This document shows, piece by piece, positions 55,664 to 64,000 of a DNA stretch of 64,000 nucleotides. Made by a program: the position numbers and the translations under genes. The notes beneath the pieces were generated by a model. That model had not been told where the DNA came from, did not search any database, and saw only the letters and a program-made list of their open reading frames with translations. Position 1 is the stretch's first letter; each line of letters opens with the position of its first letter. Location of the stretch: contig NZ_WTYS01000001.1 of NCBI RefSeq assembly GCF_009827545.1, positions 705,450-769,449 on the forward strand, written 5' to 3'. Source of the stretch: Pontixanthobacter gangjinensis. Lineage in GTDB: Bacteria > Pseudomonadota > Alphaproteobacteria > Sphingomonadales > Sphingomonadaceae.

Positions 55664-56424
55664 GGCGTCAGTCTCGCCAAAGCGAGTGCTTGATCTCGCG
55701 GCACTGCCACCAATTCTTGCGCAATATCGCCGCCGCCTCCGGCCAGCAATTGTTTCGGTGTGGAATCGGCCACGATGCTGCCTTGGTCCATTACCAACAC
55801 GCGGTCCGCGAGCAGCAGCGCCTCGGCCATATCATGCGTGACCATCAGCGTGGTCAGGCCGAGCCGGTCATGCAAGGCCCGCACATGTTTGCCCAGCGCA
55901 TCACGTGTGATCGGGTCAAGCGCGCCAAACGGCTCGTCCATCAGCAGCACGTGCGGGTTGCTTGCCAAAGCCCGCGCTACGCCTATCCGTTGCCGCTGCC
56001 CGCCCGACAATTCATGTGGCATCCGCAAGGCATAGCTGTGATCCAGATCAACCCCGTCGAGCAGCTCTGCAATACGGCTGGCAGATAATCTGATGCCGGC
56101 CAATTTCGGACCAATCGCGATATTATCGCGGACATTCATATGCGGGAACAGCCCGATACCCTGAAAGACATAGCCAATCCGCCTGCGCAAATCGGGGGCG
56201 TAGGCGGCGCGCACATCCTCGCCTTCCAGCAGCACATGGCCGCTATCGGGTTCGGTCAATCGGTTGATTGTTTTGAGCAGCGTCGATTTGCCAGAGCCTG
56301 ACGCGCCGACCACTGCCACAAAGCTGCCGCCCGCAATGTCCAGAGAAACGGAATCGATCGCCGCAATATCGCCGAAACGCTTCGCTACTTCGCGGATAAG
56401 AATTGCTGGTTGATTGGATGCCAC
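55660..56424 (-). CDS. Osmoprotectant ABC transporter ATP-binding protein
   Basis: A 254-residue ATPase: Walker A GASGSGKSTLLK (36-47), Q-loop in YVFQGIGLFPHM, signature LSGGQRQRIGVARAL, Walker B LLMDEPFGALDPITRD and H-loop VTHDMAEALLLADR. It belongs to the glycine-betaine/proline (OpuCA/ProV) class but lacks the C-terminal CBS domains that many have. The gene starts the minus-strand pair and is followed with overlap by the permease-binding protein fusion. Confidence 0.93.
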
Positions 56425-56560
56425 GGCGCAACCCTATGGCGCATGGCGACTGAGGTCAAAGGCGGAGCAAGCCAATCTGCCAATTTCGTCCAATCCGGTT
56501 TGCGGCAGTCCACCGGCTCGTCTATGCGCATTGGCAACATTCCCTTTTTAGGTAATTTTC

Positions 56561-57727
56561 ATGCGCGCTACCCCCGATTTCGACTTCCAGCTTGGTGAAA
56601 CAGCCGAGATGATCCGTGACACGACCGCCCGTTTTGCCGACGAGCAAATCGCACCTTTGGCCGAAAAGGCCGACCGAGAGGACTGGTTCCCGCGCGAATT
56701 GTGGACGCAAATGGGCGATCTGGGCTTGCACGGGCTGACTGTAGACGAGGAAGATGGCGGGCTGGGTCTCGGCTATCTCGAACATGTAATCGCGGTGGAG
56801 GAAGTAAGCCGGGCAAGCGCCTCGGTAGGGCTGTCCTATGGCGCGCATTCCAATCTGTGCGTCAACCAGATCCGCCGCTGGGGCAATCCCGAACAGAAGG
56901 CCAAATATCTACCCAAACTGATTTCGGGTGAACATGTCGGTTCGCTGGCAATGAGCGAAGCGGGCGCCGGTTCGGACGTGGTTTCGATGAAACTGAAAGC
57001 GGACGCCGTTCAGGGTGGCTATGTCCTCAACGGCACCAAATTCTGGATCACCAATGCGACCTGCGCCGATACTCTGGTGGTCTATGCCAAGACCGCCCAT
57101 GAGCAGGGCAGCCGGGGCATTACCGCCTTTCTGATCGAGAAAGACATGCCCGGCTTCAGCATTGGCCAGAAGATCGACAAGATGGGTATGCGTGGCAGCC
57201 CTACGGCAGAGCTGGTGTTTGATGATTGCCACGTGCCCGAAGAAAATGTGATGGGCCCGCTGCACGGCGGCGTGGGCGTGTTGATGAGCGGGCTGGATTA
57301 CGAGCGCGTGGTCCTCGCCGGATTGCAGCTCGGCATTATGCAAGCGTGTCTCGACACGGTCATTCCGTATCTGCGCGAGCGTAAGCAGTTCGGCAAACCG
57401 ATCGGTTCGTTCCAGCTGATGCAGGCCAAAGTGGCCGATATGTATGTCGCGCTGCAATCGGCGCGGGCGTATACTTATGCGGTGGCGAAAAGCTGCGACA
57501 ATGAACAGACCACGCGCTTCGATGCTGCGGGCTGCATTTTGCTGGCGTCGGAGAACGCCTTCAAAGTTGCGGGCGAGGCTGTGCAGGCATTGGGCGGTGC
57601 GGGCTATACGAAAGATTGGCCGGTCGAGCGGTATCTGCGCGATGCGAAGCTGCTCGATATTGGCGCAGGCACAAACGAAATTCGCCGGATGCTGATCGGG
57701 CGCGAGTTGATCGGGGCGGCGGGGTGA
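56561..57727 (+). CDS. ivd: Isovaleryl-CoA dehydrogenase
   Basis: A 388-residue flavoprotein that oxidises isovaleryl-CoA to 3-methylcrotonyl-CoA in leucine breakdown. The catalytic Glu is E248 in [11 protein letters not shown], at the position specific to the isovaleryl branch. Flavin motifs are [14 protein letters not shown] and [15 protein letters not shown], and the end is [23 protein letters not shown]. ivd is followed by the TrmH-type gene and mccB, the next pathway enzyme. The start is [12 protein letters not shown] with AGGTAAT before the ATG. Confidence 0.95.
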   Translation: MRATPDFDFQLGETAEMIRDTTARFADEQIAPLAEKADREDWFPRELWTQMGDLGLHGLTVDEEDGGLGLGYLEHVIAVEEVSRASASVGLSYGAHSNLCVNQIRRWGNPEQKAKYLPKLISGEHVGSLAMSEAGAGSDVVSMKLKADAVQGGYVLNGTKFWITNATCADTLVVYAKTAHEQGSRGITAFLIEKDMPGFSIGQKIDKMGMRGSPTAELVFDDCHVPEENVMGPLHGGVGVLMSGLDYERVVLAGLQLGIMQACLDTVIPYLRERKQFGKPIGSFQLMQAKVADMYVALQSARAYTYAVAKSCDNEQTTRFDAAGCILLASENAFKVAGEAVQALGGAGYTKDWPVERYLRDAKLLDIGAGTNEIRRMLIGRELIGAAG

Positions 57728-57732
57728 CGGCT

Positions 57733-58401
57733 ATGCCAGTTGTTGAAGGTGAAGAACCGAAGAAATCCAAGCCCTCAGTCCGGGCGCGCGCCGAGGAAAT
57801 CAAACAATTTGTTTGTAAGAACCTAATCGCAGTTATCGAGGACCCGTCCGATATTAAGAATATCGGAACCGTGATCCGTAACGTAAATGCCCTTGGTGTT
57901 GAGAAAGTCTACGTTATCGACCCACGAAAGGCGCTTCCTAACGATTGGCAGGAAATGCGGACCAAGCCATCGCTATCCAAAACCTCGGTTTCTGCCGTGA
58001 AGTGGAGTTTTGTGAAACGCTTTGACAGCACCGATGACTGTTTCGACCATCTAGAAAAGAAGAATTTCCGTTCAGCGGTCACATCGCCGCACGTCAAAGG
58101 ACAATACAATGTGGTTCTCCACGAAGGAGACTACACCGCGCATGCCAAGCTTGCCATTTGGTTTGGAAACGAGAAGCGCGGCATAAGTGAGCGCGCCGTC
58201 GAGCGCAGCGAAATGTGCGTCTCCATTCCCATGTTTGGAATGATCGAAAGTCTCAATCTAGGTACATCCTCTGGTATCGTACTTTATGAGGTTACGAAGC
58301 AGCGCAGAGAGTATCAGAGTAAATATCGCAAGCGGGACAAACGCGGCGTGCGGTCCGTTCCGCTGCCGACTGTGATTCAGCCTACGGAAGCTAAACAATG
58401 A
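57733..58401 (+). CDS. TrmH-family (SPOUT) RNA methyltransferase
   Basis: A 222-residue SPOUT methyltransferase. It has the trefoil-knot motifs [24 protein letters not shown] (about 35-55), [14 protein letters not shown] and [23 protein letters not shown], where the SAM loop and catalytic Arg-Asn lie. The target (2'-O-methylation of tRNA or rRNA) is unknown. A GTG at 57724 overlapping the ivd stop is another possible start, three codons earlier. It sits inside a leucine catabolic set, where it does not belong, and looks less GC-rich than ivd and mccB by eye. Confidence 0.88.
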   Translation: MPVVEGEEPKKSKPSVRARAEEIKQFVCKNLIAVIEDPSDIKNIGTVIRNVNALGVEKVYVIDPRKALPNDWQEMRTKPSLSKTSVSAVKWSFVKRFDSTDDCFDHLEKKNFRSAVTSPHVKGQYNVVLHEGDYTAHAKLAIWFGNEKRGISERAVERSEMCVSIPMFGMIESLNLGTSSGIVLYEVTKQRREYQSKYRKRDKRGVRSVPLPTVIQPTEAKQ

Positions 58402-60002
58402 CCGCACCCGTTCTTACCTCGAAACTCGATCTCGAAAGCCCCGAGGCGAAATCCAACGCGGCACATAATCGGGCGCTGAATGCGGAGCTGCGCGAGAAGG
58501 TCGGGCAGACCGCTCTCGGCGGCAGCGAAGGCAGCCGTGAACGCCATGTCGGGCGCGGCAAATTGCTTCCGCGCGACCGGGTTGAGCGCTTGCTTGATCC
58601 CGGATCACCGTTCCTTGAAATCGGTCAACTCGCCGCGAACGGCATGTATGGCAAGGACGACATTGCCGCCGCCGGAATGATTGCGGGGATTGGCCGTGTC
58701 TCGGGCAGGCAGACGATGATCGTGTGCAATGATGCCACGGTGAAGGGTGGCACCTATTATCCGATGACGGTGAAGAAGCACCTGCGCGCTCAGGAAATCG
58801 CGGCGGAGAATAATCTGCCTTGCGTCTATCTCGTCGATAGTGGCGGGGCGAATTTGCCGCATCAGGCGGAGGTGTTCCCAGACCGCGATCATTTTGGGCG
58901 GATATTCTTCAATCAGGCCAATATGTCGGCGCGCGGCATTGCGCAGATTGCTTGCGTGATGGGCAGTTGCACCGCTGGCGGCGCCTATGTTCCGGCGATG
59001 AGCGACGAGACGGTGATTGTGCGCGAACAAGGCACAATCTTCCTCGCCGGACCGCCGCTTGTGAAAGCTGCGACGGGCGAAGAAATCACAGCCGAGGATC
59101 TGGGCGGCGGCGATCTGCACGCCAGGAAATCGGGCGTGGTCGATCATCTGGCGGAAAATGACGAGCATGCGCTGACCATTGTTCGTGATATCGTCAGTCA
59201 CCTTGGCCACAATGAAGGCGCGAAAGTTGACCGCAAAGACCCGCGCCCGCCAAAGTTTGATGCGGAGGAGCTTTACTCGATCATCCCCGATGATGTCCGC
59301 GCGCCCTATGACGTAAAGGAAGTGATTGCCCGGATTGTTGACGGCAGCGAATTCCATGAATTCAAGGCGCATTATGGCAGCACTCTGGTCTGCGGTTTTG
59401 CCCATATCTGGGGAATGCCGGTGGCGATTCTCGCCAACAACGGTGTGCTGTTTTCCGAAAGTGCACAAAAGGGTGCGCATTTTATAGAGTTGGCCGCGCA
59501 GCGCGGGATTCCGCTGCTGTTTCTGCAAAATATCTCCGGCTTTATGGTCGGCGGAAAATATGAAGCGGAAGGCATCGCCAAACATGGTGCGAAATTGGTG
59601 ACGGCGGTTGCGACCGCGCAAGTCCCCAAGATTACCGTGGTTATCGGCGGCAGTTTCGGCGCTGGCAATTACGGCATGGCCGGACGCGCATACTCGCCGC
59701 GCTTCCTGTTTACTTGGCCCAATGCGCGCATTTCGGTGATGGGCGGCGAGCAAGCCGCATCGGTCCTCGCAACAGTCCACCGCGATGCTGACAAATGGAC
59801 CGAGGAAGAAGCCGAAGCATTCAAAACCCCGATCCGCCAGAAATACGAAGACGAGGGCAATCCTTACTACGCAACAGCGCGGCTTTGGGATGATGGCGTG
59901 ATTGATCCCGTACAAACCCGTGATGTGCTGGGCTTAGCATTTGCCGCCACCTTGGAAGCGCCGTTCGCGGATCGCCCAAGCTTTGGCGTGTTCAGGATGT
60001 AA
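58398..60002 (+). CDS. mccB: 3-methylcrotonyl-CoA carboxylase beta subunit
   Basis: A 534-residue carboxyltransferase subunit that moves CO2 from biotin to 3-methylcrotonyl-CoA in leucine degradation. Family marks: [27 protein letters not shown] in pieces at the start, [64 protein letters not shown] and the normal C-terminus SFGVFRM. Its start overlaps the TrmH gene (ATGA). The biotin-carboxylase subunit mccA and the enoyl-CoA hydratase are not here, so the pathway is completed elsewhere. Confidence 0.95.
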   Translation: MTAPVLTSKLDLESPEAKSNAAHNRALNAELREKVGQTALGGSEGSRERHVGRGKLLPRDRVERLLDPGSPFLEIGQLAANGMYGKDDIAAAGMIAGIGRVSGRQTMIVCNDATVKGGTYYPMTVKKHLRAQEIAAENNLPCVYLVDSGGANLPHQAEVFPDRDHFGRIFFNQANMSARGIAQIACVMGSCTAGGAYVPAMSDETVIVREQGTIFLAGPPLVKAATGEEITAEDLGGGDLHARKSGVVDHLAENDEHALTIVRDIVSHLGHNEGAKVDRKDPRPPKFDAEELYSIIPDDVRAPYDVKEVIARIVDGSEFHEFKAHYGSTLVCGFAHIWGMPVAILANNGVLFSESAQKGAHFIELAAQRGIPLLFLQNISGFMVGGKYEAEGIAKHGAKLVTAVATAQVPKITVVIGGSFGAGNYGMAGRAYSPRFLFTWPNARISVMGGEQAASVLATVHRDADKWTEEEAEAFKTPIRQKYEDEGNPYYATARLWDDGVIDPVQTRDVLGLAFAATLEAPFADRPSFGVFRM

Positions 60003-60030
60003 ACGACAGCAGACTCCGCCGAATCCTCCT

Positions 60031-60483
60031 GTGGATGCCGCCGCAACAGCTGACGCATCTTTGGCGACCAATGATGTTGCGTTGGATTCACCCGTTTCCA
60101 CTACCAATGATGGCGCAGCAGACGGACCAGCCACGAAAGTGGACCAATCGGGCGATTATTCCGGAACGTATAATTTCACAACGGGTGAGGGTGAAAAGAC
60201 CAACATCGCGCTGGACTCGAGCAAGAAATCTTACTCCTATACCGGGGCAGACGGTCAGCAGAAGACCGGAGCATACACGGTCGATAAGGACGGATATCGT
60301 ATCAAGTTGATGCTTGATGAATCGCCAGCCTTCTTTGTGTTCTCCAACGGGAAACTGGTGCGTTTGCGCGATAACGTAAACTTTGACATAGCTTCACCAG
60401 TATCCGGCGATAATTACGAACGCGATGGCGGCCCCGTTCAGGGACGTGCGCCAGAACTGGGCAGTCCCATTCCGACAAACTGA
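60031..60483 (+). CDS. Hypothetical protein, lipoprotein-like, N-terminus missing
   Basis: The frame is open from inside mccB (59941) to TGA at 60481-60483, but no ATG lies in it. A GTG at 60031 would give 150 residues, with no clear ribosome site. The first residues after the mccB stop, [19 protein letters not shown], read like the Pro/Ala-rich start of a mature lipoprotein. The later part GDYSGTYNFTTGEGEKT and DSSKKSYSYTGADGQQKTG look like a small beta domain. The signal peptide seems to be lost, perhaps by a deletion that joined the gene to mccB, or it is translated by read-through. A terminator follows, so it may still be transcribed. Confidence 0.4.
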   Translation: MDAAATADASLATNDVALDSPVSTTNDGAADGPATKVDQSGDYSGTYNFTTGEGEKTNIALDSSKKSYSYTGADGQQKTGAYTVDKDGYRIKLMLDESPAFFVFSNGKLVRLRDNVNFDIASPVSGDNYERDGGPVQGRAPELGSPIPTN

Positions 60484-60505
60484 CTGGAATGAAGTAGCGA
60501 TTAAG

Positions 60506-60534
60506 AAAGGGCGGCTCGTCGGGTCGCCCTTTTT
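60506..60534 (+). terminator. Rho-independent terminator after the leucine-degradation genes
   Basis: AAAGGGCG (60506-60513) and CGCCCTTT (60525-60532) form a stem with an 11-nt loop, ending in a five-T tract (60530-60534). It follows the lipoprotein-like frame by 22 nt and closes the ivd-trmH-mccB unit. Confidence 0.85.
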
Positions 60535-60651
60535 GCGTCAGCGACGCCACCAGAAGACTTCGCCCGCACATTGCCAATTATTGGACATTATTCGTCCCCT
60601 TCACTCGCCTTTCCATACGAAGATGCTAGTCAGGGCAAACAGGGAGAGATT

Positions 60652-61290
60652 ATGTCTGGCACAGCGGCTGCGGCGCCAACCCGCAAACCATCCTTATTGT
60701 CGCGCTTTGTGCGTTGGATAATCCTGCGAATTTACCGGATGAAGGGGTGGAAGCTCGACGGCAATTTGCCCGATATTCCCAAATTCGTAATTGCGGGCGC
60801 TCCGCACAGTTCGAATTGGGATTTCGTGTTCTTCATCGGCGCAACTGCTGAAGAAGGCGTGCAGCCCAATTTCATGGGCAAGCACACTTTGTTCAAATGG
60901 CCGTTGACCAATTTTATGCTGGATATGGGCGGCATCCCGATTGATCGTCGCAAGAGCGCCAATGCGGTCGAGCAGATTGCGGCTGAATTCGAACGGCGTG
61001 ACGAATTGGCGCTGGTGATCGCGACGGAAGGCACGCGGTCGAGCGATGGCACCTGGAAATCGGGCTTCTACAATATCGCGATGGCTGCAGGCGTGCCGAT
61101 TGTGCCGGCGTGGGTTTGCAATGAACGAAACATCCTCGGCTTTGGTCCTCCGATCATGCCTACTGGCGATTATCCTGCTGATTTGACCAAGATTGCCGAC
61201 TTTATGCTTTCAAAACTGCCCGACTTTGACCGATACAAAGTGCTAAAGGCGCAGGCCAAGAAATTGACCGACGAAGCGCAGGGCGCATGA
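60652..61290 (+). CDS. 1-acyl-sn-glycerol-3-phosphate acyltransferase family protein
   Basis: A 212-residue acyltransferase with the two catalytic motifs of the PlsC family: HSSNWD (residues 52-57, HX4D) and EGTRS (about 137-141). It has a hydrophobic segment near residues 20-30. The FMGKHTLFKWPLTNFM region and the short length match the lysophospholipid acyltransferase-like branch with unclear acyl substrate. The start MSGTAAAAPTRK has AGGGAGAG just upstream; the frame opens 27 codons earlier but with no ribosome site. Confidence 0.9.
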   Translation: MSGTAAAAPTRKPSLLSRFVRWIILRIYRMKGWKLDGNLPDIPKFVIAGAPHSSNWDFVFFIGATAEEGVQPNFMGKHTLFKWPLTNFMLDMGGIPIDRRKSANAVEQIAAEFERRDELALVIATEGTRSSDGTWKSGFYNIAMAAGVPIVPAWVCNERNILGFGPPIMPTGDYPADLTKIADFMLSKLPDFDRYKVLKAQAKKLTDEAQGA

Positions 61291-61428
61291 CGCAATAGCG
61301 TTAGAACAGCAGGCCGGTCAGCCGGACGGTCAAAGAAATCCGCTGAACTGCAAGGTCGGCGGTTTAAGAATCCAGAACGGCGTCTTACATGATGGCAACA
61401 CGTAAAACTGTGCCAAGGGCGGAATTTG

Positions 61429-62055
61429 ATGACACAGGATGATATGGAGGCAGAACGCGGCCGCTTCGTCGCGTTGGCAATGGACGCGATCAAGCGGCGC
61501 GGCGAGGAAGTGAACCGCGCGATTCTCGCCCGTGAAACCCGCACGCCACGTGCCAAAATCGATGCGCTATTCCCTGAAGAAACGGATCTGTTCGACGCTA
61601 TCGTGGCCGAATGGTTTGCCCCGCTGATTGCGATTATCGAAGAAGTCATTCCGGCGGACTTGCCGCCGAACCGCAAATTTTATGAATTCTATGCGCGCCG
61701 TTTTCTCCACATGCGGCAGAGGTACCTTGCCGACCCTGCGGTGTTTGAACTCTATTGCGAATTGGGCAAGGACCATTTCGAGCGGGTTGAAAGTTATATC
61801 GATCTGGCCGACCATTACCTTAGCGAATTGATCGCGCAGGCCCAAGCGGACGGTTTCCTGCCCGGCTTGAAAATTGACCAGGCGCTCAGCCTGATTAACC
61901 AGATGATGCATTGCTACACCCAGCCCGACGTACTGATTTATCTGGGCGACCGGCTGACTTTGGACAAGCTAGCGCGGATCATTGACACTCTGTTTGCAGG
62001 GCTGTCTGCCAAGGATGGCGGGGCAAGCGGGGTCGCTGGCTTAAGAACAGCCTGA
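61429..62055 (+). CDS. TetR-type transcriptional regulator
   Basis: A 208-residue protein. The N-terminal part (RGRFVALAMDAIKRRGEEV, VNRAILARETRTPRAKIDALFPEETDLFDAIVAEW in pieces) has the helix-turn-helix of TetR proteins, with ALFPEETDL equal to the usual YHHFxxKxxL helix-4 start. The C-terminal ligand domain is helical and has no recognisable ligand motif. Control of the acyltransferase or of a pathway elsewhere is possible. An HTH with FP rather than YxF/FxS suggests a diverged member. Start ATG at 61429 with GGCGGA upstream. Confidence 0.8.
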   Translation: MTQDDMEAERGRFVALAMDAIKRRGEEVNRAILARETRTPRAKIDALFPEETDLFDAIVAEWFAPLIAIIEEVIPADLPPNRKFYEFYARRFLHMRQRYLADPAVFELYCELGKDHFERVESYIDLADHYLSELIAQAQADGFLPGLKIDQALSLINQMMHCYTQPDVLIYLGDRLTLDKLARIIDTLFAGLSAKDGGASGVAGLRTA

Positions 62056-62062
62056 ACAGGCG

Positions 62063-63832
62063 CTATTTGATTTGCGTCATACGGCCGACTTCGGGCAATT
62101 GGATGACATCATCCGTTTGCAGATAAGCTTCCATTGAATCGAGATCGACCGGACCAGTTACGACTTCGGTTCCTTCATTGAATACGGTAAAACTATCACC
62201 GCCAGCCGCCAGAAAACTGTTCATCGTTATGCGGTAGGTCGCCGCTGGATTGATAGGTTTCCCATCCAAAGTAACTGACACAACGCGGTCCCCTATGGGG
62301 CGGGACAAATCCCAGCTCATCATAAATCCGGTCGAGGGTGAGAAGGTCTGGACGAAGCCTTCATCGTCAAATTGCTGTTCCAGCAAGGCCAACAATTGAG
62401 TGCCGGTGAAGCTTTTGGTGATCAGCGTGTTTCCAAATGGCTGGACGGTATAAATGTCCCCGTAAGTGATCGTGCCATCTGCGGTGGGGATCAACCCAGT
62501 GCGGATGCCCGAATTATTCATGAAGGCGATTTGCGCGCCTGCTTCGCGTGTTCCGAACAATTGCGCATCTGCGATTAAATTGCCGAGCTGTGTTTCTTCA
62601 GTCGCTGGGCCGGGGTCTTTCCCCTCACCAGAGATTTTGCCGACAGCGCGGCCCGACGCCTCACGCGAAGCCGAGACATATTGTTCGACATAGGCGGCGA
62701 TTTCTTGGTCCGGCTCAAACTGGGGAAATTCAGGATTCGGCGCAGCTGGATTGCCATCGCGGTCGGTACCGATGCTTTGAACCACGATGTTATTCGCTGA
62801 CTTGGCAGAAACATCACCTTTGCCAGAGTCGATCATCAAGGTAATGTCGGTCAGCATGGAGCCGCCATAACCCGCGCTAGTCACAAGAAAGTTGCGCGAG
62901 GGATCGATTGAGGAATAATCGCAAACATAGGCGGCATGGGTGTGCCCCGAAATGACCACATCAATCTTGGGGTCAAGACGGGCGAGAATGTCGAGCAATG
63001 GCCCGGACACGCCGCCGCAACTTTTGTCATTGTAACCCACATCCGTGTAGAGCCCTTGGTGGATCGATACGACAATCGCATCGGCTCCAGCCTCCTCCAA
63101 TTCTGGAATCAGCGCGTTAATCGCCGCTGCCTCGTCAGTGAAAGTTAGTCCGGCAACGCCGCTGGGCGTGACCAAGGTTGGCGTGTCTTTCAAGGTCAGG
63201 CCGATTACGCCGACCGCAATATCAGTGCCGCCAGCGTCAAACCGCTTGATGCCATAACCGGGGAACAATGTTTGGCCGCCCGGCATGATGACATTTGCGG
63301 CAAGAAATTTGAACTCTGCACCGGGGTAGGGATTTTCGACGGCACACGGCTGACGCAGAGTGTGCTTCTCGCAGCCACCTTGCTGGATACGTTTTAACTC
63401 TTTCCAGCCGCGATCAAATTCATGATTTCCAACCGCATTAAAATCGAGACCCATCCGGTTCATCGCGCCGATCGACGGTTCGTCGAGGAAGATTGAGGAT
63501 GCGAGCGGGCTTCCGCCGATCAGATCGCCTGCGGCAATGGTCAGGCTGAATTCGGACTGGCTGCGAATGCGCTCGATCGCAGTGGCGAGATAGGCTGCGC
63601 CCGCGGCATAAATCTGCGTTGTCTGGCCGGCATTATCGGTGACGCGGATGGGGCGCCGGATCGGTTCGATATTGCCGTGGAAATCATTGAGGCCCACAAT
63701 CTTAACCTCGACGATGGCCTCACCAGGCGTGGGCCCCTGTGTCGTGCTTTGAACCGGGGCAGGTATGCTGGCGCAGGCTGCGAGCGAACCGGCAAGGGTA
63801 ATGGAAGCGAAAATCTTGGAGAGTTTGATCAT
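62063..63832 (-). CDS. 5'-nucleotidase/2',3'-cyclic phosphodiesterase lipoprotein (UshA-like)
   Basis: A 589-residue periplasmic enzyme. The lipoprotein signal has lipobox LAAC (Cys at about residue 20). The metal-binding calcineurin-like N-domain shows NDFHGN, GDLIGGSPLAS, GNHEFDRGWKE, and SGHTHAAY; the C-terminal substrate domain has the FMNNSGIRTG motif and the FGNTLITKSFTGTQLLALLEQ run in pieces. It releases phosphate from nucleotides, which suits the phosphate-acquisition block elsewhere in the window, but no Pho box was seen before it. The 44-bp repeats lie upstream of its start. Confidence 0.92.
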   Translation of the reverse strand: MIKLSKIFASITLAGSLAACASIPAPVQSTTQGPTPGEAIVEVKIVGLNDFHGNIEPIRRPIRVTDNAGQTTQIYAAGAAYLATAIERIRSQSEFSLTIAAGDLIGGSPLASSIFLDEPSIGAMNRMGLDFNAVGNHEFDRGWKELKRIQQGGCEKHTLRQPCAVENPYPGAEFKFLAANVIMPGGQTLFPGYGIKRFDAGGTDIAVGVIGLTLKDTPTLVTPSGVAGLTFTDEAAAINALIPELEEAGADAIVVSIHQGLYTDVGYNDKSCGGVSGPLLDILARLDPKIDVVISGHTHAAYVCDYSSIDPSRNFLVTSAGYGGSMLTDITLMIDSGKGDVSAKSANNIVVQSIGTDRDGNPAAPNPEFPQFEPDQEIAAYVEQYVSASREASGRAVGKISGEGKDPGPATEETQLGNLIADAQLFGTREAGAQIAFMNNSGIRTGLIPTADGTITYGDIYTVQPFGNTLITKSFTGTQLLALLEQQFDDEGFVQTFSPSTGFMMSWDLSRPIGDRVVSVTLDGKPINPAATYRITMNSFLAAGGDSFTVFNEGTEVVTGPVDLDSMEAYLQTDDVIQLPEVGRMTQIK

Positions 63833-63882
63833 CGAGAACCGATGCGACGGGATTGTTTCAATGTAAAGAAGCTGCGCCTCAA

Positions 63883-64000
63883 ATAGCTTGGGCGGCGGCC
63901 CGGCCTGATGCCCCCGAACTAATCACATAGCTTGGGCGGCGGCCCGGCCTGATGCCGCCGAACTAATCACATAGCTTGGGCGGCGGCCCGGCCTGATGCC
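63883..64000. repeat. 44-bp tandem repeat at the right edge
   Basis: Copies start at 63883, 63927 and 63971 (period 44 bp; the third is cut by the window edge after 30 bp). Copies 1 and 2 differ by one base (C/G at 63913). Each unit contains GGCGGCGGCCCGGCC and GATGCCGCC. On the minus strand each reads as a coding end: ASGRAAAQAM followed by TGA. The array may continue to the right. It sits 50 bp upstream of the 5'-nucleotidase start. Confidence 0.85.
63967..64000 (-). CDS. Possible C-terminal end of a minus-strand gene off the right edge
   Basis: The frame entering from the right reads ASGRAAAQAM then TGA (63967-63969). Ala-rich SGRAAA ends occur in several FAD-dependent oxidoreductases, which is only a hint. 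If true, the rest of the gene is beyond the window and the next two repeat units are extra copies of its last 44 bp. Confidence 0.25.
   Translation of the reverse strand, partial: ASGRAAAQAM

Noticed and set aside
58605..59915. 436-codon open frame on the minus strand over mccB
   Set aside because: The opposite frame of a highly conserved carboxyltransferase; no start signal or domain.
59941..60031. Signal peptide for the lipoprotein-like frame encoded inside mccB
   Set aside because: A TTG at 59941 would give [19 protein letters not shown], but its hydrophobic core is too short and the lipobox poor; the codons are fixed by the normal mccB C-terminus.
63883..64000. CRISPR-like array from the 44-bp repeats
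   Set aside because: The units are directly adjacent with no spacers, and the sequence encodes the same short peptide end in each copy; no cas genes are nearby.

Overview
The window reads as a continuous piece of chromosome from an alphaproteobacterium of the order Sphingomonadales, most likely an Erythrobacter/Altererythrobacter-type member of the Erythrobacteraceae. This is inferred from protein style and gene content: many TonB/porin/lipoprotein genes, leucine and acyl-CoA catabolism, a PhhA hydroxylase, prolyl peptidases, an alphaproteobacterial LexA box, and moderately high GC with many 1-8 nt overlaps between genes. I see no rRNA, tRNA, IS element, prophage or CRISPR array. About 55 protein genes are called, including rpmG, which is only 55 codons long.

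Layout. 1-5.8 kb: end of an ABC exporter, a secreted M13 metallopeptidase, uppP, a small GlsB/YeaQ-type membrane protein, then divergent phhA and ppk2. 6.0-9.7 kb: a minus-strand operon acyl-CoA dehydrogenase > CaiB/BaiF CoA-transferase > thiolase. 9.7-15.6 kb: two small lipoproteins, recQ, an SPFH protein with a ribbon-helix-helix protein behind a striking palindrome, a secreted beta-helix protein and psd. 15.6-22.2 kb: minus-strand GNAT, ribA, xthA, lolA, rpmG, arfB, an RluA-type pseudouridine synthase and a pabB-pabC fusion. 22.4-29.8 kb: a HerA/YjgR ATPase, then an EF-hand protein > response regulator > histidine kinase operon behind TTGTCGCA repeats, a cupin, a VOC protein and an M24B aminopeptidase. 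29.9-34.1 kb: an S9 oligopeptidase coupled to a small membrane protein, a thioesterase and an Old Yellow Enzyme family oxidoreductase; ald runs opposite.

35.2-41.0 kb is a phosphate-acquisition block: a phosphate-selective-type porin and an orphan pstS, each preceded by 11-bp-phased Pho-box repeats, followed by a large TonB-dependent receptor with a hairpin-rich leader. 41.1-43.8 kb holds the most interesting system: a radical-SAM 'DNA modification/repair' protein translationally coupled to a DUF4130-UdgX fusion, with a perfect GAAC-N7-GAAC box (the complement of the alphaproteobacterial SOS box GTTC-N7-GTTC) two bases before the start codon. This suggests an SOS-induced DNA repair operon whose lesion is unknown.

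43.8-56.4 kb: ftsK, thiE-like, yggS, glnD with an acyl-CoA synthetase, lgt with a MidA-type methyltransferase, and an osmoprotectant ABC transporter whose permease and binding protein are fused. 56.5-60.5 kb: leucine-degradation genes ivd and mccB with a TrmH-type RNA methyltransferase wedged between them, and a lipoprotein-like gene lacking its signal peptide. 60.6-64 kb: an acyltransferase, a TetR-type regulator, a UshA-type 5'-nucleotidase, and at the right edge a 44-bp tandem repeat that looks like an amplified 3' gene end.

All functional calls come from motif and family recognition by eye; no database search was run.
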